From Tritrichomonas foetus (taxonomy: Eukaryota; Parabasalia; Tritrichomonadida; Tritrichomonadidae): a stretch of DNA of 21,405 bases. The translations under genes were made by a program, and so were the position numbers. The stretch is from positions 1 through 21,405 of the forward strand of contig MLAK01001313.1 of NCBI GenBank assembly GCA_001839685.1, read 5' to 3'. Shown in pieces: positions 8,921-17,361 of the stretch (the first letter of the stretch is position 1; each line of letters begins with the position of its first letter). The notes under the pieces are model-generated. The model ran no database searches. It saw only the letters and a program-made list of their open reading frames with translations, and was not told the DNA's origin.

Positions 8921-10657
8921 TTATTCTTCTGTGAAAGTAGGTAATGAGTTTTTGGAGCTACCTTCAATTTCGTACATTTCATCATCGTCTTCTTCCTCGT
9001 TTTTATCATCTCCATTTGTGTCTTCTGTTTTGGGAGCATCTTGATCATCCAATGTCTCAATCTGCGCCTCTCCTTCATTGTCTTCATTTGCATTTTCATC
9101 ATTGACATCAGGAATTGGATCATCACTATCTTCTTCTTCAAACTCTTGATTAGTATCCTCATTATTTTCTTCAGGTCTGGGTTCTTCTTGAGAAATGAGG
9201 TTTTCTTTTGCATAATTTGACTTCTTTTGTTTCATTAAGGCAATTCTTTTTTCCACTGTATCAACTTGACTTTGGAGTTCATCAACTTCACTTTTTATTG
9301 AAGCAAGTGATTCTTTTTCTTTCGTCAATGCAACTTGATTGTCAATCTTGAGTGCACCAAGTTCATCATCAATTTCGAAAATGTTTTTGGGCTGACCTTG
9401 TTGGAGTGGCTTTGCATTCAATAATTTAAGATGTTCAATCTTTTTTTCTGCATCTGCCAAATCTTTCGTCAATTTTTTAAGTTCTCTTTGTTGTGAAATT
9501 GTGACTTTAGGCTTGGATGTTGGATTTGCCATTAAATCACGATTTTCTTTTTCGAAATATTTCACTCTTTTTTCAATGAATTGAAATTCATGAAGAGCTC
9601 GGCTTTGTTCAACAAGTTTTATAATTAATTCTTTACTATCTTTTGTTGCTGGAAATCGACTTCTTGACATTTTTATTAAAGCATCAACTTTTTTCTTGAC
9701 AGCTTTTTGTAATGAAGGAACATTTTCATAGTGCCAGCTTTTCTTTTGTTCATTAATTGCATCTTCAATTACAGCACTTTCATCTGTTTCATAGATTAGA
9801 TTTTTACCACTCAGCGAGTAATTTCCACTGTTACTTTTCTCTTTTTTATTTTTGTTTTCGTTACTTTTATCTTTAATTGTAGGTACAACTTCAATATCTG
9901 AAATATTATCATTATTTTCTTCAACATTTGCATTTATTAGATTTTCTGTAATGTCATTATTAATTTCTGTAATATCATTATTATTTTCCTTGTTTCCATT
10001 GTTTTCACCAATCATTGGAATAGCATATTCATCCTCCTGTGTATTTTTATGAGCAGCTTCCCTTGGAGGTGAGAGAGGCTGCTCAAAGGCTTTTTTTGAG
10101 TTCTCTTCTTCGTCCTCATCATCAACTATTGGCACTTTTGGTGCTTTAGGGAGTTCTTCAATGGAAATATCTAATGAATTATTAAGGTCATCGTTTTTCT
10201 TTTCATTTTCATTCAAATCAATATCATCAGCACTTACTTCGAATGGGTTTGGTTCTTCTGCTGATGCATCGTCTTCGATTTCAAAATTATTTGGATCGAG
10301 TTCTTCTTCTTGCACATTTGATCTTCTTTGTGCTGAAACTATGTTTTTCTTGATTTGTTCTTCTTTGAAAACTTGCTTATGAATCACTGTGTCTTCAGCT
10401 AATTGAGGAAGAACAGCAGGTGAAACGTTTTCATCTTCTTTGCAATCTTTTTTCATGAGTCTTTGTGGTCTCGTTTGATTGGATTTTCTTGAAGAATTCG
10501 CGGAATTATCGGTTCGGGCTGAAGGTGGTGCATTTGGAACCTTATCTTGAATTAAAGCTTCAAGCTCTGGATCACAAAATGGATCACTGCTCTTTGGCTT
10601 CATTTTTCTTGGTCGTGGACCGCGTTGTTGCTTTCCTGAATCGTCAACAGCGCTCAT
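8921..10657 (-). CDS. Acidic coiled-coil protein of unknown function
   Basis: A 578-residue protein that I do not recognise. The first 75 residues are basic and Pro/Ser-rich (GPRPRKMKPK near 13-22, LMKK near 67). Residues about 115-280 are very acidic and Asn-rich with repeated E/N/D runs. A helical core at about 295-475 begins with SAVIEDAINEQKKSWHYE and contains heptad-like coiled coils (RALHEFQFIEKRVKYFEKEN, and 390-475). The C-terminal 90 residues are again acidic (EEENNED and EEEDDDE stretches). There is no membrane segment, signal peptide or catalytic motif. The layout suits a cytoskeletal or scaffold protein, but this is only inference. A TCATA initiator lies 6 bases before the ATG. 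The frame is uninterrupted and not a low-complexity artefact. Confidence 0.8.
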   Translation of the reverse strand: MSAVDDSGKQQRGPRPRKMKPKSSDPFCDPELEALIQDKVPNAPPSARTDNSANSSRKSNQTRPQRLMKKDCKEDENVSPAVLPQLAEDTVIHKQVFKEEQIKKNIVSAQRRSNVQEEELDPNNFEIEDDASAEEPNPFEVSADDIDLNENEKKNDDLNNSLDISIEELPKAPKVPIVDDEDEEENSKKAFEQPLSPPREAAHKNTQEDEYAIPMIGENNGNKENNNDITEINNDITENLINANVEENNDNISDIEVVPTIKDKSNENKNKKEKSNSGNYSLSGKNLIYETDESAVIEDAINEQKKSWHYENVPSLQKAVKKKVDALIKMSRSRFPATKDSKELIIKLVEQSRALHEFQFIEKRVKYFEKENRDLMANPTSKPKVTISQQRELKKLTKDLADAEKKIEHLKLLNAKPLQQGQPKNIFEIDDELGALKIDNQVALTKEKESLASIKSEVDELQSQVDTVEKRIALMKQKKSNYAKENLISQEEPRPEENNEDTNQEFEEEDSDDPIPDVNDENANEDNEGEAQIETLDDQDAPKTEDTNGDDKNEEEDDDEMYEIEGSSKNSLPTFTEE

Positions 10658-10663
10658 TTAAAT

Positions 10664-10668
10664 TATGA
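10664..10668 (-). promoter_or_regulatory. Initiator-like TCATA before the coiled-coil gene
   Basis: Read on the minus strand this is TCATA, fitting TCAYW, 6 bases upstream of the start codon at 10657. Confidence 0.45.
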
Positions 10669-11315
10669 ATAAACGTTCATCTAAATTTAAAACGTACATT
10701 TCGGAATTAAGGAAATTCGTATTTGAAATTATTCTGAAGATGAACTTTTGTTATGGAATTTGTTCAAAATTTGTAAGGAATATAATTGAATCATATTTAT
10801 CAAAAAGTTCAAATGTTAAGAAAAAGTCTCGTTTTTTCGTGAAGAGATAACATTGCAATGTAAAGTTTACAAATATTGTATTAAATATTTGAGTTCCACT
10901 TGAAAAATAATTAACACGCAGATTCAAAAAAATTCATATCACATATTTTTTAGAACACATTTATCACATTGAATTTAAGCTTCTTGCCTTATAAATAATA
11001 TATTTTTACATAATAGGTAGTATATAAAATAAATAGCCATATATTTATTCAAACCAAATCAAGATAAAGTTATTTTGGCTAATCAATAAAAATATTATAC
11101 TTTTTATGAATTTTTTTTTAGCCAATATTACAATTTAGAGTACTAAAGTTTGTCAATAATAGTTTCATTTTTTTTCGATTCACATCCCAATTTCATGTGA
11201 GAATTTCCTTGATCATGTAATCAGAAATGTGATATAAAAACTCTCTAGTGTAGAAATGTGATATAAAATTTAAAAAATGTTCTATATTTAAACGGTCACC
11301 CAATCAGTCAGAATA
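10669..11315. other. Divergent intergenic region before Spt4
   Basis: About 650 bases of AT-rich DNA. A 61-codon open frame on the plus strand starts only 7 bases from the start of the coiled-coil gene and has no family resemblance, so it is not called. The only structure noted is the 17-bp direct repeat near the Spt4 gene. Confidence 0.5.
11223..11268 (+). repeat. 17-bp direct repeat upstream of Spt4
   Basis: AGAAATGTGATATAAAA occurs at 11223-11239 and again, identically, at 11252-11268, 29 bases apart and ending 47 bases before the Spt4 start. It may be a duplicated promoter element. Confidence 0.6.
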
Positions 11316-11669
11316 ATGGATGGAAGAGAACTCCCGACTAATATTCGCAAATTAAGATCATGCATCGCATGCGGATTGATTCAAACAACTGATTATTGGG
11401 AAGGAAGCAAACAATGCCCAAATTGCCACTTTGAAGCCGATAAACCCAATAACTTTACAAGCGCTTGTTTTACAGGAGTCATCGCTATTTTCGAACCAAG
11501 CAAATCATGGTGCGCTTCATGGCAGAGATACGAGGGAAACATTCCAGGAATGTATGCTTTAAATAATGAAGGCGAAGTTACTCAAGACATTCTCAGATTT
11601 CTTGAAGATGAAAAAAGACCACTTCCAGAATGGGTTGAACGATATAAACTTGCGCATTCAAATGAATAA
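11316..11669 (+). CDS. SPT4: Transcription elongation factor Spt4
   Basis: A 117-residue Spt4, the small partner of Spt5 in DSIF, which clamps elongating RNA polymerase II. The four-cysteine zinc site is complete: C16-x2-C19 and C34-x2-C37. It is followed by the family's FTSACFTGVIAIFEP block and SWCASWQRYEGNIPGMYAL, which matches the human WVSKWQRVSNFKPGVYAV region. Length equals that of human SUPT4H1 (117). The C-terminal tail is shifted toward acidic and aromatic residues (LPEWVERYKLA). The ATG lies directly before the conserved N-terminal helix, so the start is well supported. Confidence 0.95.
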   Translation: MDGRELPTNIRKLRSCIACGLIQTTDYWEGSKQCPNCHFEADKPNNFTSACFTGVIAIFEPSKSWCASWQRYEGNIPGMYALNNEGEVTQDILRFLEDEKRPLPEWVERYKLAHSNE

Positions 11670-12071
11670 TAGTTTATATCTGATTTATTTTATTTATTTA
11701 TCACTGAGTGACAATATTATTTAAAAGATTGATTATAAAGTTCTTTTTAACACATAAAATTAAGATTTATAGGGAATTATGAATCCTATTTTTATTTTTA
11801 TTTATATCATTTTTTCGAATTTTGTTCTTGTTAATTTCAAACGAAATAAATATAAAAAAATACATCAAATGATTCGAGTTCAATGATTATTTTCATGAAA
11901 AATCACAAACAGAGATAAATGTCTAAAAGATTTATAGAATATTTATAGAAAGTACGACCATTTTTACCGTGAACACTTTTCGCTAATTTGACTTTTCATT
12001 TGACCTTAAATGTTCACGATAAAGCAGGTCGCATTTTAATATATATATATAATATTTTAATGAAAGTTAAA
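11670..12071. other. Convergent intergenic region
   Basis: About 400 bases between the ends of the Spt4 and Pus1 genes. It contains 3' untranslated sequence of both, an inverted repeat at 11968-12018 and a TA run at about 12040-12050. No gene is seen. Confidence 0.5.
11968..12018. repeat. Inverted repeat between convergent genes
   Basis: CGTGAACA at 11968-11975 pairs with TGTTCACG at 12011-12018, and three further bases pair after one mismatch. A second overlapping pair (GACCT and AGGTC) overlaps the right arm. Its position between converging 3' ends suggests an RNA hairpin or a repeat relic; either is inference. Confidence 0.5.
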
Positions 12072-13163
12072 TTACTCATTTTGATTTTTCTTCCTTCTTC
12101 GTTTTCCTTCAGATTCAGCTCGATTGTCATCTTGGGGAACAGGTGGAAATTCCTTCATTACAGTGTTTACCCATATTCTAAATAAATCTGTTTTTGCAAC
12201 ATGGCTTGTAATACTTGGATAAAGAACGTCATTTTTCCATTTTTCAACAGAAGGACGAAAAGTCTCAAATTCAACATCATTTCCAGGCTTATTTCCATTC
12301 TTTTTCTTCCATGCAGTATATTCCACCTTATCAAGGAATAATCCATCACCAGGAAGTTTTGAAAGTGCCCATCTTTCTTCAGTAAAAGTTTTGTCCAAAT
12401 TATCAATTGATAAAAGTCCGTATGATACACACAGTGCTGTTGCAATCATTTTTCTGATTTGGTTTAACATAAATGATTGTCCATGAATTGTCCAACAAAC
12501 ATATTGCTCTCTGTTTAATTTAAATGGTTCAGAAATCTCAAATTTCCAAATTGTTCGAATTGCAGATTCTGATTTGGCTGATATTCTTTTTGTATAATTA
12601 TGATAGTTTTTGGTTCCAACAAAATGAGGCAAAATTGTTTCATTTATAAATTGAAGATGCTCTTTTGTTTGCTCTTTAAATGTATGCAATGGCATCAAAT
12701 ATTGATACCTTCTTCCATCAGCAAATCTTTGTGCATTGAAATTCTGGGAAAAAATCACGGCATGAACGGTTATCGGTGAGGCAGGAGGCATATTTTCTTG
12801 TATCATTTTGCAAACTTCAAATGCTTTAATTCCGTCTGCCAAATGAACACGGAATGATAAAGTCTGAGTTGCGGCATGAACACCCACATCAGTTCGAGAC
12901 GCTTCATGCCATCGAATTTTATTCAAATTTAAATATGCATCTTTTGGAATTAGTTTTGCTTTTCCAAGTGCCCTAAATAAAAATGTCTCAATTGTGAGTT
13001 GATTTATATTATATTGCAAACCATGGCAACCTGTGCCGACATATGAATATAACATAACAATAGCTTTATTCAGAGGACCTTGGAATTCTTCATCCACATC
13101 ATCATCATCAGTTTCTAAATATGGAACTGGTGGTTCTTTTGCTGCTGATGAAAAAATACCCAT
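12072..13163 (-). CDS. PUS1: tRNA pseudouridine synthase, Pus1 type
   Basis: A 363-residue TruA/Pus1-family enzyme that isomerises uridine to pseudouridine in tRNA and, in other eukaryotes, in some mRNA and snRNA sites. The catalytic Asp is D92 in ASRTDVGVHAA. Other family blocks are VMLYSYVGTGCHGLQ (about 36-50), FNAQRFADGRRYQYLMP (about 142-158), TKNYHNYTK (about 184-192) and GQSFMLNQIRKMI (about 230-242). The C-terminal tail ends in KRRRKKNQNE, a likely nuclear localisation signal. The N-terminus begins MGIFSSAAK, which fits an N-myristoylation consensus (Gly2, Ser6), unusual for this family. An acidic stretch follows (DDDDVDEE). The start is the first ATG in frame. The gene diverges from the carrier-like gene across 108 bases, so they may share a promoter region. 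No TCAYW is seen close to its ATG. Confidence 0.92.
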   Translation of the reverse strand: MGIFSSAAKEPPVPYLETDDDDVDEEFQGPLNKAIVMLYSYVGTGCHGLQYNINQLTIETFLFRALGKAKLIPKDAYLNLNKIRWHEASRTDVGVHAATQTLSFRVHLADGIKAFEVCKMIQENMPPASPITVHAVIFSQNFNAQRFADGRRYQYLMPLHTFKEQTKEHLQFINETILPHFVGTKNYHNYTKRISAKSESAIRTIWKFEISEPFKLNREQYVCWTIHGQSFMLNQIRKMIATALCVSYGLLSIDNLDKTFTEERWALSKLPGDGLFLDKVEYTAWKKKNGNKPGNDVEFETFRPSVEKWKNDVLYPSITSHVAKTDLFRIWVNTVMKEFPPVPQDDNRAESEGKRRRKKNQNE

Positions 13164-13271
13164 TTCTTTTGTTTAAAGAAAATTAACCTATTTTTTCACC
13201 TTATTTGGTGAATATCACCATCAAAAGAAAATTCAGATGTTCTAATTTTGGGATTTTAGCAAATCTCATCA

Positions 13272-13964
13272 ATGATTAGCTATAATCTTTTTCAAATCTA
13301 TCAGACTCAACCAGAGGGATTTAAGCGAGACTCGACTCCATCTTACATTGCAGGAGGAATAGCAATCAGTTCCAGTTTTACTGCATTCTTGGATTTTATT
13401 ATCGAGCGCGTCCAGAAAACGAAAATTCCATACAAACAACCATCTTTAAAGAATTTCGCCATCCTCGCAGCAACTCACGCCATTGAAGAAACATCCTGTA
13501 CAATTTCCGTGGAAATAATCAAGACATTATATAAAGATTTTCAGAAAGAATTAGATTCGCCCAAAAATGCATGGAAAGCTTATGCTGTATCACTTGCAGG
13601 CGGTGCCACGATTTATACCCTTGCTATCTACCCTGTCAATTATTTTACATACGTTTCATATCCGGAAGTGAAAAAGGAAGATGATGGAACATTCAAATCA
13701 GTGGCAAAGGCATGGACCATAAATGCCTCCTTTGGTGCAGTTTTTGGTGGAACAATGGGCTATCTCACACCGAAGATTAAACAAATGATGCCAAAAGATT
13801 CAATGCCATCTTTGAAAGTAAGCTTGTATTCAATTGGCTCCATAGCTGCTGCAACATGCGCAGCGAACGTGGCAACTCTCCCAATCAGGCAAATTTTCTA
13901 TGGAAAACCTTGGAAAGAACTTTTAAATACCTCACTCAAGACGCCTGTGATTAGCCAGTTTTAA
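13272..13964 (+). CDS. Multi-pass membrane protein resembling a degenerate mitochondrial carrier
   Basis: A 230-residue hydrophobic protein. Three segments about 80 residues apart look related: 26-51 (YIAGGI to ERVQKTK), 104-135 (YAVSLAGGATI, then YPVNYF) and 186-215 (YSIGSIAAATC, then LPIRQIFYG). Each has a Gly/Ala-rich helix followed by a position where mitochondrial carriers have P-x-D/E-x-x-K/R. Helices at about 60-88 and 148-172 would be the even-numbered helices, and the sixth seems missing. The signature acidic residues are lost in repeats 2 and 3, and only the first repeat keeps Asp41. If related, it would lie in the inner membrane of the hydrogenosome, but transport activity is doubtful. 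Alternatively it is an unrelated membrane protein. The stop is TAAA. A TCATC sequence ends just before the ATG. Confidence 0.75.
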   Translation: MISYNLFQIYQTQPEGFKRDSTPSYIAGGIAISSSFTAFLDFIIERVQKTKIPYKQPSLKNFAILAATHAIEETSCTISVEIIKTLYKDFQKELDSPKNAWKAYAVSLAGGATIYTLAIYPVNYFTYVSYPEVKKEDDGTFKSVAKAWTINASFGAVFGGTMGYLTPKIKQMMPKDSMPSLKVSLYSIGSIAAATCAANVATLPIRQIFYGKPWKELLNTSLKTPVISQF

Positions 13965-14059
13965 ATTTCTTTGATATTACATGATTATTAGTCATAAACT
14001 AGATAGATTTTTATTTTTATTTTCATCCAACTTCTCTCCTTTTTCTTTCCTCATTGATG

Positions 14060-14329
14060 AAATAAAGAATCATCATTAAATAAAGAATCATCATTAAATA
14101 AAGAATCATCATTAAACAAAGAATCATCATTAAATAAAGAATCATCATTAAANAAAGAATCATCATTAAANAAAGAATCATCATTAAATAAAGAATCATC
14201 ATTAAACAAAGAATCATCATTAAATAAAGAAGCATTATTAAATAACGAATCATCATTAAACAAAGGATCATCATTAAATAAAGGATCATCATTAAATAAA
14301 GAATCATCATTAAATAATGAAGCATTATT
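14060..14329. repeat. 18-bp minisatellite, 15 exact-length units
   Basis: Fifteen 18-base units (consensus AAATAAAGAATCATCATT) fill 270 bases without any indel. The fourth base of the unit is T or C; the two N bases at 14153 and 14171 fall at exactly this position in units 6 and 7. Two units near 14228 and 14312 carry GAAGCATTATT instead. On the minus strand the array lies in an open frame (14051-14401, 116 codons) and encodes a hexapeptide repeat SLFNDD, with variants PLFNDD and SLFNNA. The T/C change is silent there (Leu TTA/TTG). The frame has no recognisable domain and lies between two converging genes, so I annotate it as a repeat with a possible small coding frame. Confidence 0.9.
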
Positions 14330-14501
14330 AAGTTTTGTTTTTGCTGAAGATATTTTGGTTATTGATGATGGTAATTTATTATTGAAAATTGAAATAATCA
14401 TAAGGCAAGATAATAATCAGCATAAAATGAGAAATAAAGAAAACAGGAAATAACCACTAGTATTTTTATGGATAAAAAGTCAAACAATAGTAATAATTAA
14501 C

Positions 14502-15818
14502 TCAAGAGAAAATCGTTTTCATCTTCTTGAATAAGGCTGTTGGTCCATCATCTCCATATGACGTCTGTATAATCGTCATGTAATTTTTCATCGTTTTCTT
14601 CACGAAATTATCGAAACCTGGAGCTTCCTGCATTGCCTGAACTATTTGCCTATCTTTTTTAGATGCCGCAATGAAAAGTGTCATCATTTTCATGCAGCAC
14701 GGCAAAAGGATTCGATGGACACCTTCTTCAGCACAATCAATAATAACTGGTGTATAAATACTCACTATTTTTAGTGCAAATTGTGCATTTTCTAAGCCTG
14801 TAGCGACAAAATTTATGAAAGCATTATGTAAAATTGTGGAATTCGGGAAATTAAATACAACGCTTATAAGCATTTGAGGCATAGATGATTTCAACAAAAG
14901 ATCAAAAGTAAGTGGAGCCAGCTTCATCATTTTTGTGATAAATTCGAGAGCTGAAACGCGATAAGCTTTCAATTTTTCAAAATGCTCAACAAGAAGATCT
15001 GAAGCCTCTGGAATTAACTTCAAAAGTGGAACTGCGATTTCTGAAGAAGTTGCTGCAGAAATTGCTGCCCATTTAGCGGACTTGATGAAGTCCGGAGAAT
15101 TTTCAAAATCTTTAGAAAGAAGCTCAACCAATTCTGGCTTACGAAAATCTTTGCAGAGGATTGGATTTTCACAGCATTGGGTGATTAATTTGTATAAACA
15201 TAAATACCTAACATAGGTTGGATCCTTCCACACATTTTCTTCAGTTGATTGGTATTTCACATCAAATTGCTCGAATTCTCTAAACACAAAAATTGAAAAT
15301 CCCATGTCGTTTAGCATTTGTTGAGTTATCTGAAAAATTGGATCATCACCACAAATTGATTCGAAAAAGTTGAAAACACTTGGATTGCCACAATGCGGAA
15401 GGAGATGGAAAAGAAAGCCAAAGGAATCTTTCGAGCTATCTGATAAATTTCTTAAACATGCCAAAGTTAAGGACGAAAGTCTACCAATCATAATGGGCTG
15501 CACATTTGGATCAATTAAAAGTTCCGTTGCAACTGTTCTGAAGGAGTAATTTTGAAGAATCGGATTGAGAACATCTTTATCGCCCATCAAAAGAATTGTA
15601 TAAGCTGTTTTTGATAGTTTGTCTTTTTCATCTGTAAAAGCAATTCGCAAAAGTTCTTCTGAATGTTGAGAAAGAAATTGGATTAATCGAGGAAAACCAA
15701 CTCGTGCAGATTGCGCAATATATGGAAGAGCGAGAACGTCTTGAACTTTTGTAGTCGGCTCATTGATCATAGCCTGAAGCTCAGGGGTAAAATAGTCATT
15801 CAGCCGAGCGAACATCAT
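14502..15818 (-). CDS. SAPS-like helical repeat protein (possible PP6 regulatory subunit relative)
   Basis: A 438-residue all-helical protein. The N-terminus MMFARLNDYFTPELQAM, followed by VLALPYIAQSARVGFPRLIQFL and then HSEELLRIAF, follows the order of SAPS domains (MFWKF, then a helix, an ECKAQNRKLIEFL-like block and a hydrophobic helix). Trichomonads carry many proteins with an MFW-RLNDY-like start. SAPS proteins are regulatory subunits of Sit4/PP6-type phosphatases. The rest is ARM/HEAT-like helix pairs without catalytic residues. The open frame continues upstream to an ATG at 15944, adding 42 basic-hydrophobic residues with no family counterpart. I therefore start at 15818; 15815 is equally possible. 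Phosphatase binding is inferred from family resemblance only. Confidence 0.75.
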   Translation of the reverse strand: MMFARLNDYFTPELQAMINEPTTKVQDVLALPYIAQSARVGFPRLIQFLSQHSEELLRIAFTDEKDKLSKTAYTILLMGDKDVLNPILQNYSFRTVATELLIDPNVQPIMIGRLSSLTLACLRNLSDSSKDSFGFLFHLLPHCGNPSVFNFFESICGDDPIFQITQQMLNDMGFSIFVFREFEQFDVKYQSTEENVWKDPTYVRYLCLYKLITQCCENPILCKDFRKPELVELLSKDFENSPDFIKSAKWAAISAATSSEIAVPLLKLIPEASDLLVEHFEKLKAYRVSALEFITKMMKLAPLTFDLLLKSSMPQMLISVVFNFPNSTILHNAFINFVATGLENAQFALKIVSIYTPVIIDCAEEGVHRILLPCCMKMMTLFIAASKKDRQIVQAMQEAPGFDNFVKKTMKNYMTIIQTSYGDDGPTALFKKMKTIFS

Positions 15819-16056
15819 CTTGTTGAAGAATTTAAACTTTTTAAGAAACTCAATAACTTTTTCTATAATTAGCGGATATAGCGTTTTCACCTTAGGTAGG
15901 TTCAGAAAGGTTAATTTACCTTTTGTTACATTTTTGATTGGCAAAGAAAAAAATGCCTTTTTTAAGGATGAAGTATAACTAATGATAGAAATCCAAGAGG
16001 GAAATATAATTAAATAAGAAAATAATTACAAAATGGATTTTTATATAACATACATT

Positions 16057-17361
16057 TTATTCTCTTTCACAAAAATTGTTTAATATTCGAAATATTAGAG
16101 GATCATATACACCATTATATTCACCAATCATATTTTGTATTGATTCAAGATAATCATCTATTGTTGAATTTAAAACTGCTTCAGCATTCATTGCAATCAC
16201 TGAATTGATGACTTTTTCAGATAAATATAAAATCTCTCCAATAACTTGCACTCTAGAGTTTATAAATTCTGTAATAACAGCTAAAATGTTATTTTCTGCT
16301 AGAAAAACAAGAAAATCATTTGATTTTTCAAAAGATACAGCATAGATGTATTGAATTATAGCAATTCTGTTATAAATTGTTCCATAATGAAGAATCTCTA
16401 TTAATTTACCAAACATTGGATCATCATCAGGCGGAATATATGTCATTGCATCCAGAAATCTGAAGAAATGTTTTGTTAATTCAGAATCTGTTTCAATTCT
16501 ATTCAAAATTTGCATATAAAATCCATCTTCAAATAATCGAACTGTAAATTGTTCATTGTCTGGGAAATGGTGATTCGCAATAATACCAAAAACCAAGTCT
16601 AATATACTTGCTTTTGCATTACTTAATTCTAAAATTCGTTGATAAAATTCTTCGTTAATGTTTGGTTTATATGATCTATTGATTAATACTTGCATAATTT
16701 TTAAACCGCCTCCAATTATCAGTGAATTCGAGTTTTTAATAAATTCAAATGCAATATTCCATATTTTATCATTATATGCTTCTAAATTTAAGAAACTTAA
16801 ATCAAATACAGATACAATCGCTTCTTGATATGATTTGATAAAAGTTGTTTCATTAAAATCTCGAATTTGTGAAAAGTCAGTAACTTGTATGATACCATCA
16901 AGATAGCCAAGCTGCAAACACCTATTTAAAATATCATCAGATAAATTAATAACCTTTCTAAGTGTACTGAGAACATTATAAGCCATAACTTTATGTTTGG
17001 AACTTAATAAACCAATAGATCTGATTAAAAATTGGTCATTCATTAAAAACGAAAAATCAAGGTTTTCTAGTTCTAAAAGCATGCTAATGATGTAAAGAGC
17101 TTTAAACGAAAGAGTTAAATCTGAAACTTGATAATAAGAAGTCATTAAGAATTGGAGAACAGATTCTAGACTCTTGCCTGCAAATGATTTTCCTTCTGGG
17201 ACTTCAAAAAATTGATCTAACACATGAACATTGGAATAATCTCCATTAATAAATTGTACTATACTTTCTATCAACACTGTATTAGTTCTGTCATCTTTGT
17301 TGATATTTTGTGTGTCTGTAGGAATTCGGTGATCACGGCGAATCTCAGTATTATGATTCAT
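16057..17361 (-). CDS. ARM-like helical repeat protein of unknown function
   Basis: A 434-residue protein made almost wholly of amphipathic helices (for example LSFKALYIISMLLELENL, AFEFIKNSNSLIIGGGLKIM and VNSVIAMNAEA-like segments), consistent with an armadillo/HEAT solenoid. The first 25 residues are polar and likely disordered. There is no signal peptide, membrane segment or catalytic motif. It lies directly upstream, on the same strand, of the SAPS-like gene with a gap of about 110 to 240 bases. The two share a helical-repeat character but no clear sequence identity. I do not recognise an orthologue. The first ATG is used; downstream Met residues are not better supported. Confidence 0.75.
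   Translation of the reverse strand: MNHNTEIRRDHRIPTDTQNINKDDRTNTVLIESIVQFINGDYSNVHVLDQFFEVPEGKSFAGKSLESVLQFLMTSYYQVSDLTLSFKALYIISMLLELENLDFSFLMNDQFLIRSIGLLSSKHKVMAYNVLSTLRKVINLSDDILNRCLQLGYLDGIIQVTDFSQIRDFNETTFIKSYQEAIVSVFDLSFLNLEAYNDKIWNIAFEFIKNSNSLIIGGGLKIMQVLINRSYKPNINEEFYQRILELSNAKASILDLVFGIIANHHFPDNEQFTVRLFEDGFYMQILNRIETDSELTKHFFRFLDAMTYIPPDDDPMFGKLIEILHYGTIYNRIAIIQYIYAVSFEKSNDFLVFLAENNILAVITEFINSRVQVIGEILYLSEKVINSVIAMNAEAVLNSTIDDYLESIQNMIGEYNGVYDPLIFRILNNFCERE

Noticed and set aside
8905..9213. Lys/Met-rich frame overlapping the end of the coiled-coil gene
   Set aside because: It is an out-of-frame reading of the acidic GAA/GAT-rich tail of the gene at 8921-10657.
10665..10850. Possible basic small protein on the plus strand
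   Set aside because: It starts 7 bases from the start of the divergent coiled-coil gene, leaving no room for a promoter, and resembles nothing known to me.
14060..14329. CRISPR-like array
   Set aside because: Units are directly adjacent without unique spacers and the genome is eukaryotic; it is a minisatellite.
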